In this document: positions 36,545-44,595 of the stretch, piece by piece
Numbering within the stretch: position 1 is the stretch's first letter
How the letters are laid out: each line of letters opens with the position of its first letter
From: an uncultured Flavobacteriaceae bacterium
GTDB taxonomy: Bacteria; Bacteroidota; Bacteroidia; Flavobacteriales; Flavobacteriaceae
DNA: 64,000 nt
NCBI GenBank assembly: GCA_947489085.1
Contig: CANLCJ010000006.1
Span: 1 to 64,000 of the forward strand
Reading direction: 5' to 3'
Made by a program: the position numbers and the translations under genes
The notes under the pieces: model-generated
Told to the model about the DNA's origin: nothing
The model's database searches: none
Seen by the model: the letters and a program-made list of their open reading frames with translations, nothing else

Positions 36545-37279
36545 TTAATTTCTACAACTGCCATATAAAATAGTTAAGGCTTCTCTATCTCCATTCGAGA
36601 TGCAACATCCTGTTGTACCTCCACTATTCATTACAGAATCGCTATCTTCTCGTTGAGAACCCGTAATAAAACTTCCTGAGCTAGAATTGGTATGTGCAAA
36701 ACCAATAGCATGCCCCAATTCGTGTGTTAAAATGGTAGACCAAGGTCTATTTCTAATTGTAAAAGATCTGTTTACTCGAACAAGTGCCCCTGCTCTTCCT
36801 CTTCCATCAGGTGTGCGCGCTGTTGCTGCCGTACCTGGACGCAAGCCATCTGCTTCTGTAGCAAATCTTACATTTATATCTTGATTGTTGGTAACAATAG
36901 TAAAACTTACAAGATTGTTAGAATTGGAATTCCAATTGCTTACTGCTGTAACTAATGCTGTACTGTGTACACCGCTTAAACGGTTTCGAACTCTTATATT
37001 CATACGATTACCACAACTGAGAATGTTTCTAGATCTTCTTTGCTTTTCTGTAGTATCACCAAATACAACTTCTTTTGTTAAAGCAATATCATTCTCCACA
37101 ATGTAATCGTCTCCAACAGTGTAAACAGGTGTACTCGTAGTATCAAACCCTAAAGCTTCAATTTTGTTTAAAATAGCAGGATCTAGCGTCTGCTGCTCTA
37201 AATTATCTCCATTTTCGTTTAAATCGTCTTGGCAATTAAACAGGGTTAGTGCCATTGCAAATACTAATAATTTTTTCAT
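36545..37279 (-). CDS. Secreted M57-type (HELGH) zinc metalloprotease, lipoprotein
   Basis: A 244-residue protein with a lipoprotein signal (MKKLLVFAM...FNCQDD, lipid-attached Cys16). A short linker is followed by a metzincin-like catalytic domain (about 95-244). The zinc site is HELGHAIGFAHT, a full HExxHxxxxxH, and the Met-turn is SVMNSG. The paired CGNR and GCC/GSC cysteines probably form disulfides. This matches the Bacteroidota M57 (HEIGH) protease family, which is exported and often abundant near surface-protein genes; substrates are unknown. It should be on the periplasmic or outer face of the envelope. Upstream 288 bases separate it from the divergent helicase gene. Confidence 0.9.
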   Translation of the reverse strand: MKKLLVFAMALTLFNCQDDLNENGDNLEQQTLDPAILNKIEALGFDTTSTPVYTVGDDYIVENDIALTKEVVFGDTTEKQRRSRNILSCGNRMNIRVRNRLSGVHSTALVTAVSNWNSNSNNLVSFTIVTNNQDINVRFATEADGLRPGTAATARTPDGRGRAGALVRVNRSFTIRNRPWSTILTHELGHAIGFAHTNSSSGSFITGSQREDSDSVMNSGGTTGCCISNGDREALTILYGSCRN

Positions 37280-37428
37280 ATTTATCTTAGTTTAGTTTAA
37301 TAATAATACAATTATAAGGAAAATTCTTATTACACATGTGCTTTTAAGCTATTTAATTGCGAATATCGCATGTGTTGTGTTTGTAAAATTAACAGCATAA
37401 GCAACTCTTAAAATCCCAAATTTTAATG

Positions 37429-37536
37429 TATCTTTGCCGCTTAAATCTTCCAAAGATTTAAGTATAAATTCCTCAGAGAGAGGATGTGTTGCTAGAAGTT
37501 TAGGTTAAGTATGTCGATTCGCTTCTTATGTAACAC
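37429..37536 (+). promoter_or_regulatory. -7 box and structured 5' leader of the DEAD-box helicase gene
   Basis: TATCTTTG (37429-37436) exactly fits TAnnTTTG; no TTG sits at the -33 distance. The predicted transcript starts about 37441 and has a leader near 125 bases, unusually long for this window. It begins with a perfect 9-bp hairpin, TTAAATCTT/AAGATTTAA (37441-37449, 37453-37461). A second stem follows, with GTGTT-AGAAG (37486-37498) facing CTTCT-AACAC (37522-37536). Such leaders often regulate cold-shock helicase mRNAs. Confidence 0.5.
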
Positions 37537-37567
37537 TACAAGATAAATCGCATACATACATTTACTT

Positions 37568-39322
37568 ATGAGTACATTTAATGATTTAGGTCTTAATGAA
37601 GACCTTTTACACGCTATTACCGATTTGGGTTTCGAAAAACCCAGTGAAGTTCAAGAAAAAGCAATTCCTTTACTTTTAAACTCTGAAGACGACCTTGTTG
37701 CTCTGGCACAAACTGGTACTGGTAAAACTGCTGCTTTTGGTTTTCCCATGTTACAAAAGATAGATATTGATAGCCGAACAACACAAGGCTTAATACTATC
37801 GCCTACTAGAGAACTCTGTTTACAAATCACCAACGAATTAAAACTTTATGGAAAGTATTGTAAAGGCTTAAACGTTGTTGCTATTTACGGAGGCGCAAGC
37901 ATTACAGACCAAGCTAGAGATGTAAAACGTGGTGCTCAAATTATTGTAGCTACACCGGGCCGTATGAAGGATATGATAAGCAGACGTATGGTAGACATTT
38001 CTAAGATAGAATATGCTGTCTTAGATGAAGCTGATGAGATGCTTAATATGGGATTTAAAGAAGATATTACTGCTATTTTATCGCACACTCCAGACGATAA
38101 AAACACGTGGTTATTCTCTGCAACAATGCCCAAAGAAGTTGCTGCCATAGCAAAAAACTTTATGCACGCACCGCAAGAAATTACGGTTGGCCATAAAAAC
38201 GAAGGCAGTAAAAACGTAACTCACGAATACTATTTAGTAAATTCTAGAGACCGTTATCAAGCCTTAAAACGTTTAGCAGATGCTAATCCAGATATTTTCT
38301 CTGTAGTATTTTGTCGTACAAAACGCGATACTCAAAAAGTAGCTGAAAAACTTATTGAAGATGGGTACAGCGCAGGTGCACTCCATGGCGACCTAAGCCA
38401 AAATCAACGAGATTTGGTTATGAAATCTTTTAGAAACAACCAAATACAAATGCTAGTGGCTACAGATGTTGCTGCTCGAGGTATAGACGTAGATGATATT
38501 ACACATGTTATAAATTACCAATTGCCTGATGAAATAGAAACGTATACACACCGTTCTGGTAGAACTGGGCGTGCTGGTAAAACAGGAGTTTCTATGGTTA
38601 TTGTATCTAAAAGCGAAGTGCGTAAAATTAAAAGTATAGAACGCATTATAAAGAAGGAGTTTCAGAAGAAAGACATTCCAGATGGCATGCAAATTTGCGA
38701 AGTACAATTAATGTCTCTTGCAAAAAAAGTACACCATACCGAGGTTAACGATGATATTGAAACTTATTTAGGAGACATTAACACTTTGTTTGAAGATACG
38801 ACTAAAGACGAGTTGATTAAAAAGTTTTTCTCTGTAGAGTTTTCTCGTTTCTACAATTATTACCAAAAATCGGCAGATTTAAATGTTTCTGCTTCTTTTG
38901 ACGATAGCAGGTCTAGTTCTGGTAATTCTACACGCTACTTTATTAACGTTGGTAAAAAAGATGGGTACGATTGGATGAGCTTAAAAGATTTCTTAAAAGA
39001 AATCTTAGAACTTGGCAGAGACGATGTATTTAAAGTGGAAGTAAAAGACAGTTTCTCCTTCTTTAATACCGAAAATAACTTAAAAGAGAAAGTATTGGCT
39101 TTCTTTACCGACTTTAAACATGACGGTCGTTTTGTTAATGTTGAAGTATCTGAAAACCGCGGAAGAAGCGGCGGAGGTAGAAGAGACCGTAACAGAGGCG
39201 GCAGCAAACGTCGAGACGATAGAAAAAACAGTAGTTCGCGAAGAAGCGACAGTAAATCGAAACCAAGACGCTCTAACTCTGGAGAATTTGCAAATTCCAG
39301 ACCTAGACGTTCAAGACGCTAA
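37568..39322 (+). CDS. DEAD-box ATP-dependent RNA helicase (CsdA/DbpA-like)
   Basis: A 584-residue RNA helicase. The Q motif (FNDLGL, then EKPSEVQEKAIP) is followed by Walker A AQTGTGKTAAFGFP (about 47-60), PTREL, DEAD (about 155), SATMP, and in the second RecA domain VFCRTKRD, ATDVAARGID and HRSGRTGRAG. A linker and a DbpA-type RNA-binding domain come next (about 440-535: FINVGKKDGYDWMSLKDFL). The tail is Arg/Ser/Gly-rich with RRSRR at the end, a non-specific RNA contact. Such helicases assist ribosome assembly and mRNA unwinding, often at low temperature. A structured leader precedes it and a clean terminator follows. It is monocistronic. Confidence 0.95.
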   Translation: MSTFNDLGLNEDLLHAITDLGFEKPSEVQEKAIPLLLNSEDDLVALAQTGTGKTAAFGFPMLQKIDIDSRTTQGLILSPTRELCLQITNELKLYGKYCKGLNVVAIYGGASITDQARDVKRGAQIIVATPGRMKDMISRRMVDISKIEYAVLDEADEMLNMGFKEDITAILSHTPDDKNTWLFSATMPKEVAAIAKNFMHAPQEITVGHKNEGSKNVTHEYYLVNSRDRYQALKRLADANPDIFSVVFCRTKRDTQKVAEKLIEDGYSAGALHGDLSQNQRDLVMKSFRNNQIQMLVATDVAARGIDVDDITHVINYQLPDEIETYTHRSGRTGRAGKTGVSMVIVSKSEVRKIKSIERIIKKEFQKKDIPDGMQICEVQLMSLAKKVHHTEVNDDIETYLGDINTLFEDTTKDELIKKFFSVEFSRFYNYYQKSADLNVSASFDDSRSSSGNSTRYFINVGKKDGYDWMSLKDFLKEILELGRDDVFKVEVKDSFSFFNTENNLKEKVLAFFTDFKHDGRFVNVEVSENRGRSGGGRRDRNRGGSKRRDDRKNSSSRRSDSKSKPRRSNSGEFANSRPRRSRR

Positions 39323-39377
39323 TTACCTTTAAAAACGCAAATTAGCCCTTAAGGTTTTGTTAATATTAGTACAAATT

Positions 39378-39407
39378 AAAACAGTAACGCACAGACGTTA
39401 CTGTTTT
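39378..39407 (+). terminator. Intrinsic terminator of the DEAD-box helicase gene
   Basis: Perfect 12-base arms AAAACAGTAACG (39378-39389) and CGTTACTGTTTT (39396-39407) with a 6-base loop, followed by CTTTAGT and further T-rich sequence. It lies 56 bases after the helicase stop. Confidence 0.9.
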
Positions 39408-39446
39408 CTTTAGTATTTTTATAATTAATTAACTTATATCTTTTAT

Positions 39447-40220
39447 ATGAAACGTTATTTTGTAGTATATTTTTTCTTTTTCGCCACTGCGATTTGGGGG
39501 CAAGACACTACTACTAATGTTACAGGGCATATAATTGATGCATCTACCAGTAAGCCATTAGAAAGTGTAAACATCGTTAACCTTAATCAAGTTATTGGTA
39601 CTACCACAAATGCTAAAGGACAATTTGCAATAAAAGCCAAAGTTAACGACACACTACATTTATCTTATCTAGGTTTTAAATCCATTAAAGTTAGAGTTAC
39701 TAACGACTGGTTAAAATACGGCGATTCTAAAATTGAATTAACAGAGTTGGCTTTAGCTTTAGAAAAAGTTGTAGTTAATCAATTAAAGCTTACAGGATAT
39801 TTAGAAGTAGATATTAAGCAACTCCCTACCGTTAATAACAATTACAGGTATCAAATCTCTGGTCTTGGTGGCGGTTACGAAGCTGGTAAAACATCTGGAC
39901 TTACCAAAGTTATAGGTTCCATATTTAATCCTGCCGATTTTTTACACCGCATGTTTAGTAAAAGGCATACAGAATTGCGCAAGCTTAAAAGAATGAAAGA
40001 AGACGACGAGATTAGAAATCTTTTAGCATCTAAATTCGATAGAGAAACGCTTACAGCACTCTTAAACTTAGAGCGTGTAGATTTAGATGAAATTGTTTCG
40101 CAATGCAACTACTCCAAAGGGTTTATAAATAAGGCAAACGATTTGCAAATATTAGATGCCATTAACGATTGTTACGAAGAATACAAAGTACTTAGTAAAA
40201 GCCGCAAAAAGAGAATTTAG
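39447..40220 (+). CDS. Exported protein with carboxypeptidase-regulatory-like (CarboxypepD_reg) domain
   Basis: A 257-residue protein with a signal peptide (about 1-19, ending AIWGQD). The first half (about 22-110) is a CarboxypepD_reg-like beta-sandwich: VTGHIIDASTSKPLESVNIV, GTTTNAKGQFAIKAK, LHLSYLGFKSI. This module is common at the start of SusC-type TonB receptors, but here no plug or barrel follows. The second half is basic and helical (about 150-257: FLHRMFSKRHTELRKLKRMKE) with no family I can name. It is likely periplasmic. A TATCTTTT box just before the ATG is one mismatch from the -7 consensus. It converges on the trmH gene 9 bases away. Confidence 0.8.
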   Translation: MKRYFVVYFFFFATAIWGQDTTTNVTGHIIDASTSKPLESVNIVNLNQVIGTTTNAKGQFAIKAKVNDTLHLSYLGFKSIKVRVTNDWLKYGDSKIELTELALALEKVVVNQLKLTGYLEVDIKQLPTVNNNYRYQISGLGGGYEAGKTSGLTKVIGSIFNPADFLHRMFSKRHTELRKLKRMKEDDEIRNLLASKFDRETLTALLNLERVDLDEIVSQCNYSKGFINKANDLQILDAINDCYEEYKVLSKSRKKRI

Positions 40221-40229
40221 GGCTACTTA

Positions 40230-40880
40230 CTATTCATTTAGAAAACGTTCCACAATAGCCTCGAAGCTTTTTATTGTTTTTTTACACCAATCCAACCTTT
40301 TATCGAAAAGTTGTGGCGCAGTAAGCTGCCAATTAATGTCTGTTTGCTTTAACTTAGAGGTAACATGCTGTAAAATAATAGCGGCAGATACCGAAATGTT
40401 TAAACTCTCTGTAAACCCTACCATTGGTATTTTTAAAAACACATCTGCTGCATTTAAAACCTCTTGAGATAAGCCTTCTGTTTCCCTACCAAAAAAGAAA
40501 CACGATTTTTTAGACACATCAAAATCTTCAAGGTCGCAATCGTTAGTATGCGGTGTTGTAGCTACAATTTGATAGCCTTTAACCTTTAAATCTGTAATAC
40601 AAGACTTTACAGAATTGTAACGGTTTAAATCTACCCATTTCTGCGCACCCATAGCAATCTCTCTATCAATGCGCTTAGTGTTTTGCTCCTCTACGATACT
40701 AACCTCTTGTATGCCAAACACATCACAACTTCGTATTACTGCACTGGTATTATGTAACTGGTAAACATCTTCTGTAGCTACAGTAAAATGCATAGTACGT
40801 TGCGCCAATACACGTTTAAACTTTTCTTGCCTAGATGGCGTTAGGTAAGACTCTAAATGTTCTAACAATGCTGTATTCAT
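40230..40880 (-). CDS. trmH: TrmH-family tRNA/rRNA guanosine 2'-O-methyltransferase
   Basis: A 216-residue SPOUT methyltransferase of the TrmH type, which in model bacteria makes Gm18 in tRNA. Motif 1 is VYQLHNTSAVIRSCDVFG, motif 2 FFGRETEGLSQEVLNAAD and motif 3 IPMVGFTESLNISVSAAIIL; the catalytic Arg in VIRSCD is present. Short N- and C-terminal helical extensions (TPSRQEKFKRVLAQR and LFDKRLDWCKK) match TrmH rather than RlmB, which has an extra N-terminal domain. It is cytoplasmic. Divergent from the sirtuin gene with 61 bases between them; this is the second SPOUT 2'-O-methyltransferase in the window. Confidence 0.9.
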   Translation of the reverse strand: MNTALLEHLESYLTPSRQEKFKRVLAQRTMHFTVATEDVYQLHNTSAVIRSCDVFGIQEVSIVEEQNTKRIDREIAMGAQKWVDLNRYNSVKSCITDLKVKGYQIVATTPHTNDCDLEDFDVSKKSCFFFGRETEGLSQEVLNAADVFLKIPMVGFTESLNISVSAAIILQHVTSKLKQTDINWQLTAPQLFDKRLDWCKKTIKSFEAIVERFLNE

Positions 40881-40941
40881 AGGGCTAAAAGTACTAAAGT
40901 TTTAAAAGCCATTACTTATAATTTGTTAGTATATTTAGGTT

Positions 40942-41622
40942 ATGAAAAAACATATTGTAGCACTTACAGGTGCAGGAATAAGTGCAGAAAGTGGTATAAA
41001 AACCTTTAGAGACGCTAATGGCTTGTGGGAAGGACACAACGTTATGGATGTGGCAACACCAGAGGGCTTCGCCAAAAACCCAGAATTAGTTTTAGAGTTT
41101 TACAACCAAAGACGCCAACAACTTCAGGAAGTAACGCCAAATGCTGCGCATTATAAACTGGCAGCATTAGAAGCACATTTTAACGTAAGCATTATTACCC
41201 AAAATGTAGACGACTTGCACGAGCGAGCTGGAAGCAGTTCCATTATTCATTTACACGGAGAATTGTTAAAAGCTAGAAGCACAGGAAATGCACAGGACAT
41301 TAAATTATGGAAAAAAGACATCCAATTGGGCGATGTATGCAGTAAAGGGTACCAAATGCGCCCTCACATTGTGTGGTTTGGAGAAGATGTTCCTATGATA
41401 GATAAAGCCATGACCATATGTGCAACTGCTGATGTATTAATTATTATTGGAACCTCCATGCAAGTGTATCCTGCAGCAGGTCTTTTAGAATACGCTCCAA
41501 AAAATATTCCCATATATTTTATAGACCCTAAGCCTAATCTAAAAGCCTCCAATCGTCTTAATATTATAGCCAAAAATGCAACCGAGGGTATGGCTACTCT
41601 GTACAACACGCTTACAAACTAA
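40942..41622 (+). CDS. cobB: NAD-dependent protein deacylase (sirtuin), zinc-cysteine-free type
   Basis: A 226-residue sirtuin. The NAD-binding motif GAGISAESGIKTFRD (10-24), TQNVDDLHERAG (86-97), catalytic His105 in HLHGEL, and the GTSMQVYPAAG block are all present. Tyr54 and Arg57 (FYNQRR) form the YxxR pair that in SIRT5 and E. coli CobB favours removal of succinyl or malonyl groups. The two CxxC zinc pairs of most sirtuins are missing; only Cys133 remains in that region, as I recall for other Bacteroidota sirtuins. It is cytoplasmic. It has an imperfect -7 box (TATATTTA) before the ATG and is separate from the egt operon by 118 bases. Confidence 0.9.
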   Translation: MKKHIVALTGAGISAESGIKTFRDANGLWEGHNVMDVATPEGFAKNPELVLEFYNQRRQQLQEVTPNAAHYKLAALEAHFNVSIITQNVDDLHERAGSSSIIHLHGELLKARSTGNAQDIKLWKKDIQLGDVCSKGYQMRPHIVWFGEDVPMIDKAMTICATADVLIIIGTSMQVYPAAGLLEYAPKNIPIYFIDPKPNLKASNRLNIIAKNATEGMATLYNTLTN

Positions 41623-41725
41623 GCATTTTTATAATAGCCTTAGCTGTATCGCTATAATGATTTTAAAATTACATTTTTTACACAAATGTAATTGCAATTT
41701 TAGCAAGCTCCTTAAATAACATTAG

Positions 41726-41733
41726 TATATTTG
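41726..41733 (+). promoter_or_regulatory. -7 element of the egtB-egtD operon
   Basis: TATATTTG is an exact TAnnTTTG match ending 7 bases before the egtB ATG, implying a leader of almost zero length. A TTG at 41692-41694 is 31 bases away, too far for the standard spacing. Confidence 0.5.
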
Positions 41734-41740
41734 AAAAGAC

Positions 41741-42886
41741 ATGACGTTATTAGAACACTACACCCATACACGGCAGTATACCGAGGCCCTTTGCAAGCCT
41801 TTACATATTGAAGATTACACACCGCAGTCGGTAGCATTTGCCAGTCCACCCAAATGGCATATTGCACATACCACTTGGTTCTTCGAGACCATGATTCTTA
41901 AGGAATATGCCGCAAATTATACTGAATTTGATGCCGCGTTTCCCTTTCTCTTTAACAGCTATTACAACAGTTTAGGAGAGCGAATAGAACGCCATAACAG
42001 AGGGCTAATTACACGCCCCTCTACAGAAGAAGTTTATGCCTATCGCGCGCATGTGGATAAACACATGGTACAACTTTTAAACGCTAACCCTTCTCCTGAA
42101 GTTTGCGAATTGGTAACTCTGGGCATTCACCACGAACAACAGCACCAAGAATTACTAATAACCGATCTTAAATATACATTTTCGCTAAATCCAACTTATC
42201 CTAAATTTTCAGATAAGGATTATACCAACGCTACCAATACAGTTTCAGGATGGCATACCATGGCAGAAGGCATTTACAATATTGGCTACCGTGGTAATAA
42301 CTTTTGTTTCGATAATGAGCTACAACCACATCGTGTGTTTTTAGAGCCTTATAGCATTTCCAAACACTTGGTAACTAATGGCGATTTTATAACATTTATA
42401 GAAGCAGGAGGATACAACAACCCTGCATATTGGTTAGATGCAGGTTGGGCATGGTTGCAAACACACGCCGTAACACACCCATTGTATTGGAAACATACAG
42501 AGGCAACTTGGCAGCACTACACCTTATCGGGTTTAAAACCCATTAATGCAAATGCTATCTTGTGTCACATTTCATTTTTTGAAGCTGCTGCTTATGCCGC
42601 TTGGGCAGGCTACAGACTGCCTACAGAATTTGAATGGGAAGCTGCTTCCCCGCATTTAGAATGGGGCAACCGTTGGGAATGGACAAATTCTGCCTATCTC
42701 CCCTACCCCAAATTTAAAATAACCGAAGGTGCTGTTGGCGAGTACAACGGCAAATTTATGATGAATCAAATGGTATTAAGAGGCGCCTCTACGGCAACTT
42801 CTAAAAACCACAGTAGAACAACATATCGCAATTTTTTTCCAGCAGAAACGCAATGGCAATTCTCCGGCATACGATTAGCGAAGTAA
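41741..42886 (+). CDS. egtB: Ergothioneine biosynthesis sulfoxide synthase EgtB
   Basis: A 381-residue non-haem iron enzyme that joins hercynine (trimethylhistidine) to a thiol with O2. The N-terminal DinB-like domain (about 1-150) supplies the iron histidines: PKWHIAHTTWFFE (His43) and HHEQQHQEL (His131, His135). The C-terminal formylglycine-generating-enzyme-like domain (about 165-381) ends with the family block RTTYRNFF...WQFSGIRLA and contains GNRWEWTNSAY. It is somewhat shorter than mycobacterial EgtB, and no egtA or egtC is nearby, so whether cysteine or gamma-glutamylcysteine is the thiol donor is open. First gene of a three-gene operon, 12 bases before egtD. Confidence 0.9.
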   Translation: MTLLEHYTHTRQYTEALCKPLHIEDYTPQSVAFASPPKWHIAHTTWFFETMILKEYAANYTEFDAAFPFLFNSYYNSLGERIERHNRGLITRPSTEEVYAYRAHVDKHMVQLLNANPSPEVCELVTLGIHHEQQHQELLITDLKYTFSLNPTYPKFSDKDYTNATNTVSGWHTMAEGIYNIGYRGNNFCFDNELQPHRVFLEPYSISKHLVTNGDFITFIEAGGYNNPAYWLDAGWAWLQTHAVTHPLYWKHTEATWQHYTLSGLKPINANAILCHISFFEAAAYAAWAGYRLPTEFEWEAASPHLEWGNRWEWTNSAYLPYPKFKITEGAVGEYNGKFMMNQMVLRGASTATSKNHSRTTYRNFFPAETQWQFSGIRLAK

Positions 42887-42898
42887 AACAAATACATT

Positions 42899-43867
42899 TT
42901 GAGTAACACACTACACGTAATTAATACCACTTTTAAAAACGACGTTTGTAAAGGCCTCTCTGCAACGCATAAATACTTAGACTCTAAATATTTTTACGAT
43001 GAGATAGGAGATGATTTGTTTATACAAATTATGAACATGCCAGAATACTACCTTACCAGAGCAGAATTCGATATTTTTAAACACAAAACCCGACACCTCA
43101 TACAAGCTTTGGGTGTACATCCTGAAACACATTTCGATGTTATAGAATTAGGTGCAGGAGACGGCACGAAAACAAAAGCACTTTTAGAGGTGCTACACCA
43201 CACTAATTTTAAGTTCTCGTACCTTCCAGTAGATATTTCTGCTAATGCCCTTTCTATCCTTAAGCACAACATTACAATGGCTCTGCCAGAGGTAAGCATA
43301 TACCCCCAAGAAGGCGATTATTTTAATATTTTAAAAGACATTAAACGTACAAAAACACCTAAGGTGGTGTTGTTTTTGGGGTCTAATATTGGAAATTTAA
43401 CAGATCTTGAAGCCAAAGGTTTTATAAGTAAATTAAGTGCTGCTCTTAACCCTAAAGACAAAGTTATTTTAGGAACAGATCTTATAAAGTCTAAATCTAT
43501 AGTTTTGCCAGCCTATAGTGATGCCGCAGGAATTACAAAACAGTTTAATCTTAACATTTTACACCGTATAAACAAAGAACTGCAAGGCAATTTTAATATA
43601 GATGCTTTTGTACACGAAGCCGAGTATACTGAGGAAGAGGGTATTGCTAAGAGTTTTTTAAAAAGTACAAAAACACAAAGTGTTTACGTAGAAGCCCTAG
43701 AAAAAGCATTTCATTTTAATAAAGGCGAGCGCATACACACCGAAATTTCAAGAAAGTACAATGATACCATTTTGGCTGAAATTTTAGAAGGCTCGTCGCT
43801 TAAAATAACAGACAAACTAACCGATAGTAATGGGGTGTTTGCAGATTATATTTTAGAAAAAGTATAA
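42899..43867 (+). CDS. egtD: L-histidine N(alpha)-methyltransferase EgtD
   Basis: A 322-residue SAM-dependent methyltransferase that trimethylates histidine to hercynine, the EgtB substrate. The typical start region KYLDSKYFYDEIGDDLF and MPEYYLTRAEFDIF is followed by the SAM-binding loop VIELGAGDGTKTKALL, LPVDIS, and LFLGSNIGNL. The C-terminal lid (HTEISRKY) contributes to histidine binding. The frame begins with TTG at 42899, 12 bases after the egtB stop; no ATG is available before the conserved region, so TTG initiation is likely. Overall length is that of mycobacterial EgtD. Confidence 0.92.
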   Translation: MSNTLHVINTTFKNDVCKGLSATHKYLDSKYFYDEIGDDLFIQIMNMPEYYLTRAEFDIFKHKTRHLIQALGVHPETHFDVIELGAGDGTKTKALLEVLHHTNFKFSYLPVDISANALSILKHNITMALPEVSIYPQEGDYFNILKDIKRTKTPKVVLFLGSNIGNLTDLEAKGFISKLSAALNPKDKVILGTDLIKSKSIVLPAYSDAAGITKQFNLNILHRINKELQGNFNIDAFVHEAEYTEEEGIAKSFLKSTKTQSVYVEALEKAFHFNKGERIHTEISRKYNDTILAEILEGSSLKITDKLTDSNGVFADYILEKV

Positions 43868-43869
43868 AT

Positions 43870-44547
43870 TTGAGTTTGGCAAGCACACATATTGCGCTTT
43901 TAGGTTTGGGCAGCCAAAGTACTTTGTTTTATTTGGAAACGCTTAACGCTAAATACAATGCGTTACATGGCGAGTACCACACCTTTCCCTGCATACTGTT
44001 TAATGTAGATTTCAATACGCTAAATCCGTTTTTACCGCAGCAATTCGATACGCTTATTCCCGCGTTAAAAGCACATTTAGAGGCCTGTTTCATACTTCCT
44101 ATTCGTAGCGTACTCATTCCTAACATCACCTTACACGAAACCTACGATAGAGGTCTATTACAATTCCCTATCATTCACCCACTAAAATTACTCGTCGATC
44201 GTTTAACAGCAGAAGGTGTTACGGCTGTTACCCTTTTTGGATCGGCATATACTATGAACTCCCCATACATTCGATCTTACTTAACACCACTGGGCATTAC
44301 AGTACACACACCAGAAGCTAATGCGCTTACTGCTATAGACGCTTTAAGACAAGCCTTGTATGCTGGTCATGCTACCGAAACTGCTATCGCAGACTATAAA
44401 AGATTTATCGTTACATACTCGAAAACTACTAAAGTAGTTATCGCCTGTACTGAGCTCTCTATGCTCTATTCTCAAATTTTAGAATTACCCGCTGTTATAG
44501 ATCTTGCGCTGCTTCAAATTGAAGCGGCTTTAGCCCTATCTGAGTAA
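43870..44547 (+). CDS. Asp/Glu/hydantoin racemase-superfamily protein with a single catalytic cysteine
   Basis: A 225-residue protein of the aspartate/glutamate racemase fold (two similar alpha/beta halves). LGLGSQSTLFYLETLN is the nucleotide-loop-like start and FGSAYTM (123-129) is a mid-protein signature. Racemases use two cysteines. The second is present (Cys193 in ACTEL), but at the first site, usually CNT or CTNT before H, the protein reads IPNITLH (83-89) with no Cys. It may thus be a decarboxylase, isomerase or lyase rather than a racemase; arylmalonate decarboxylase is a single-cysteine member of this superfamily. It starts at TTG 2 bases after egtD, so it is almost certainly in the egt operon. 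Its role in ergothioneine metabolism is inferred. Confidence 0.8.
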   Translation: MSLASTHIALLGLGSQSTLFYLETLNAKYNALHGEYHTFPCILFNVDFNTLNPFLPQQFDTLIPALKAHLEACFILPIRSVLIPNITLHETYDRGLLQFPIIHPLKLLVDRLTAEGVTAVTLFGSAYTMNSPYIRSYLTPLGITVHTPEANALTAIDALRQALYAGHATETAIADYKRFIVTYSKTTKVVIACTELSMLYSQILELPAVIDLALLQIEAALALSE

Positions 44548-44595
44548 TTTATATTTTTAGTCTTATGTATTTTACATGGGGAAGTCTACGCCTCC

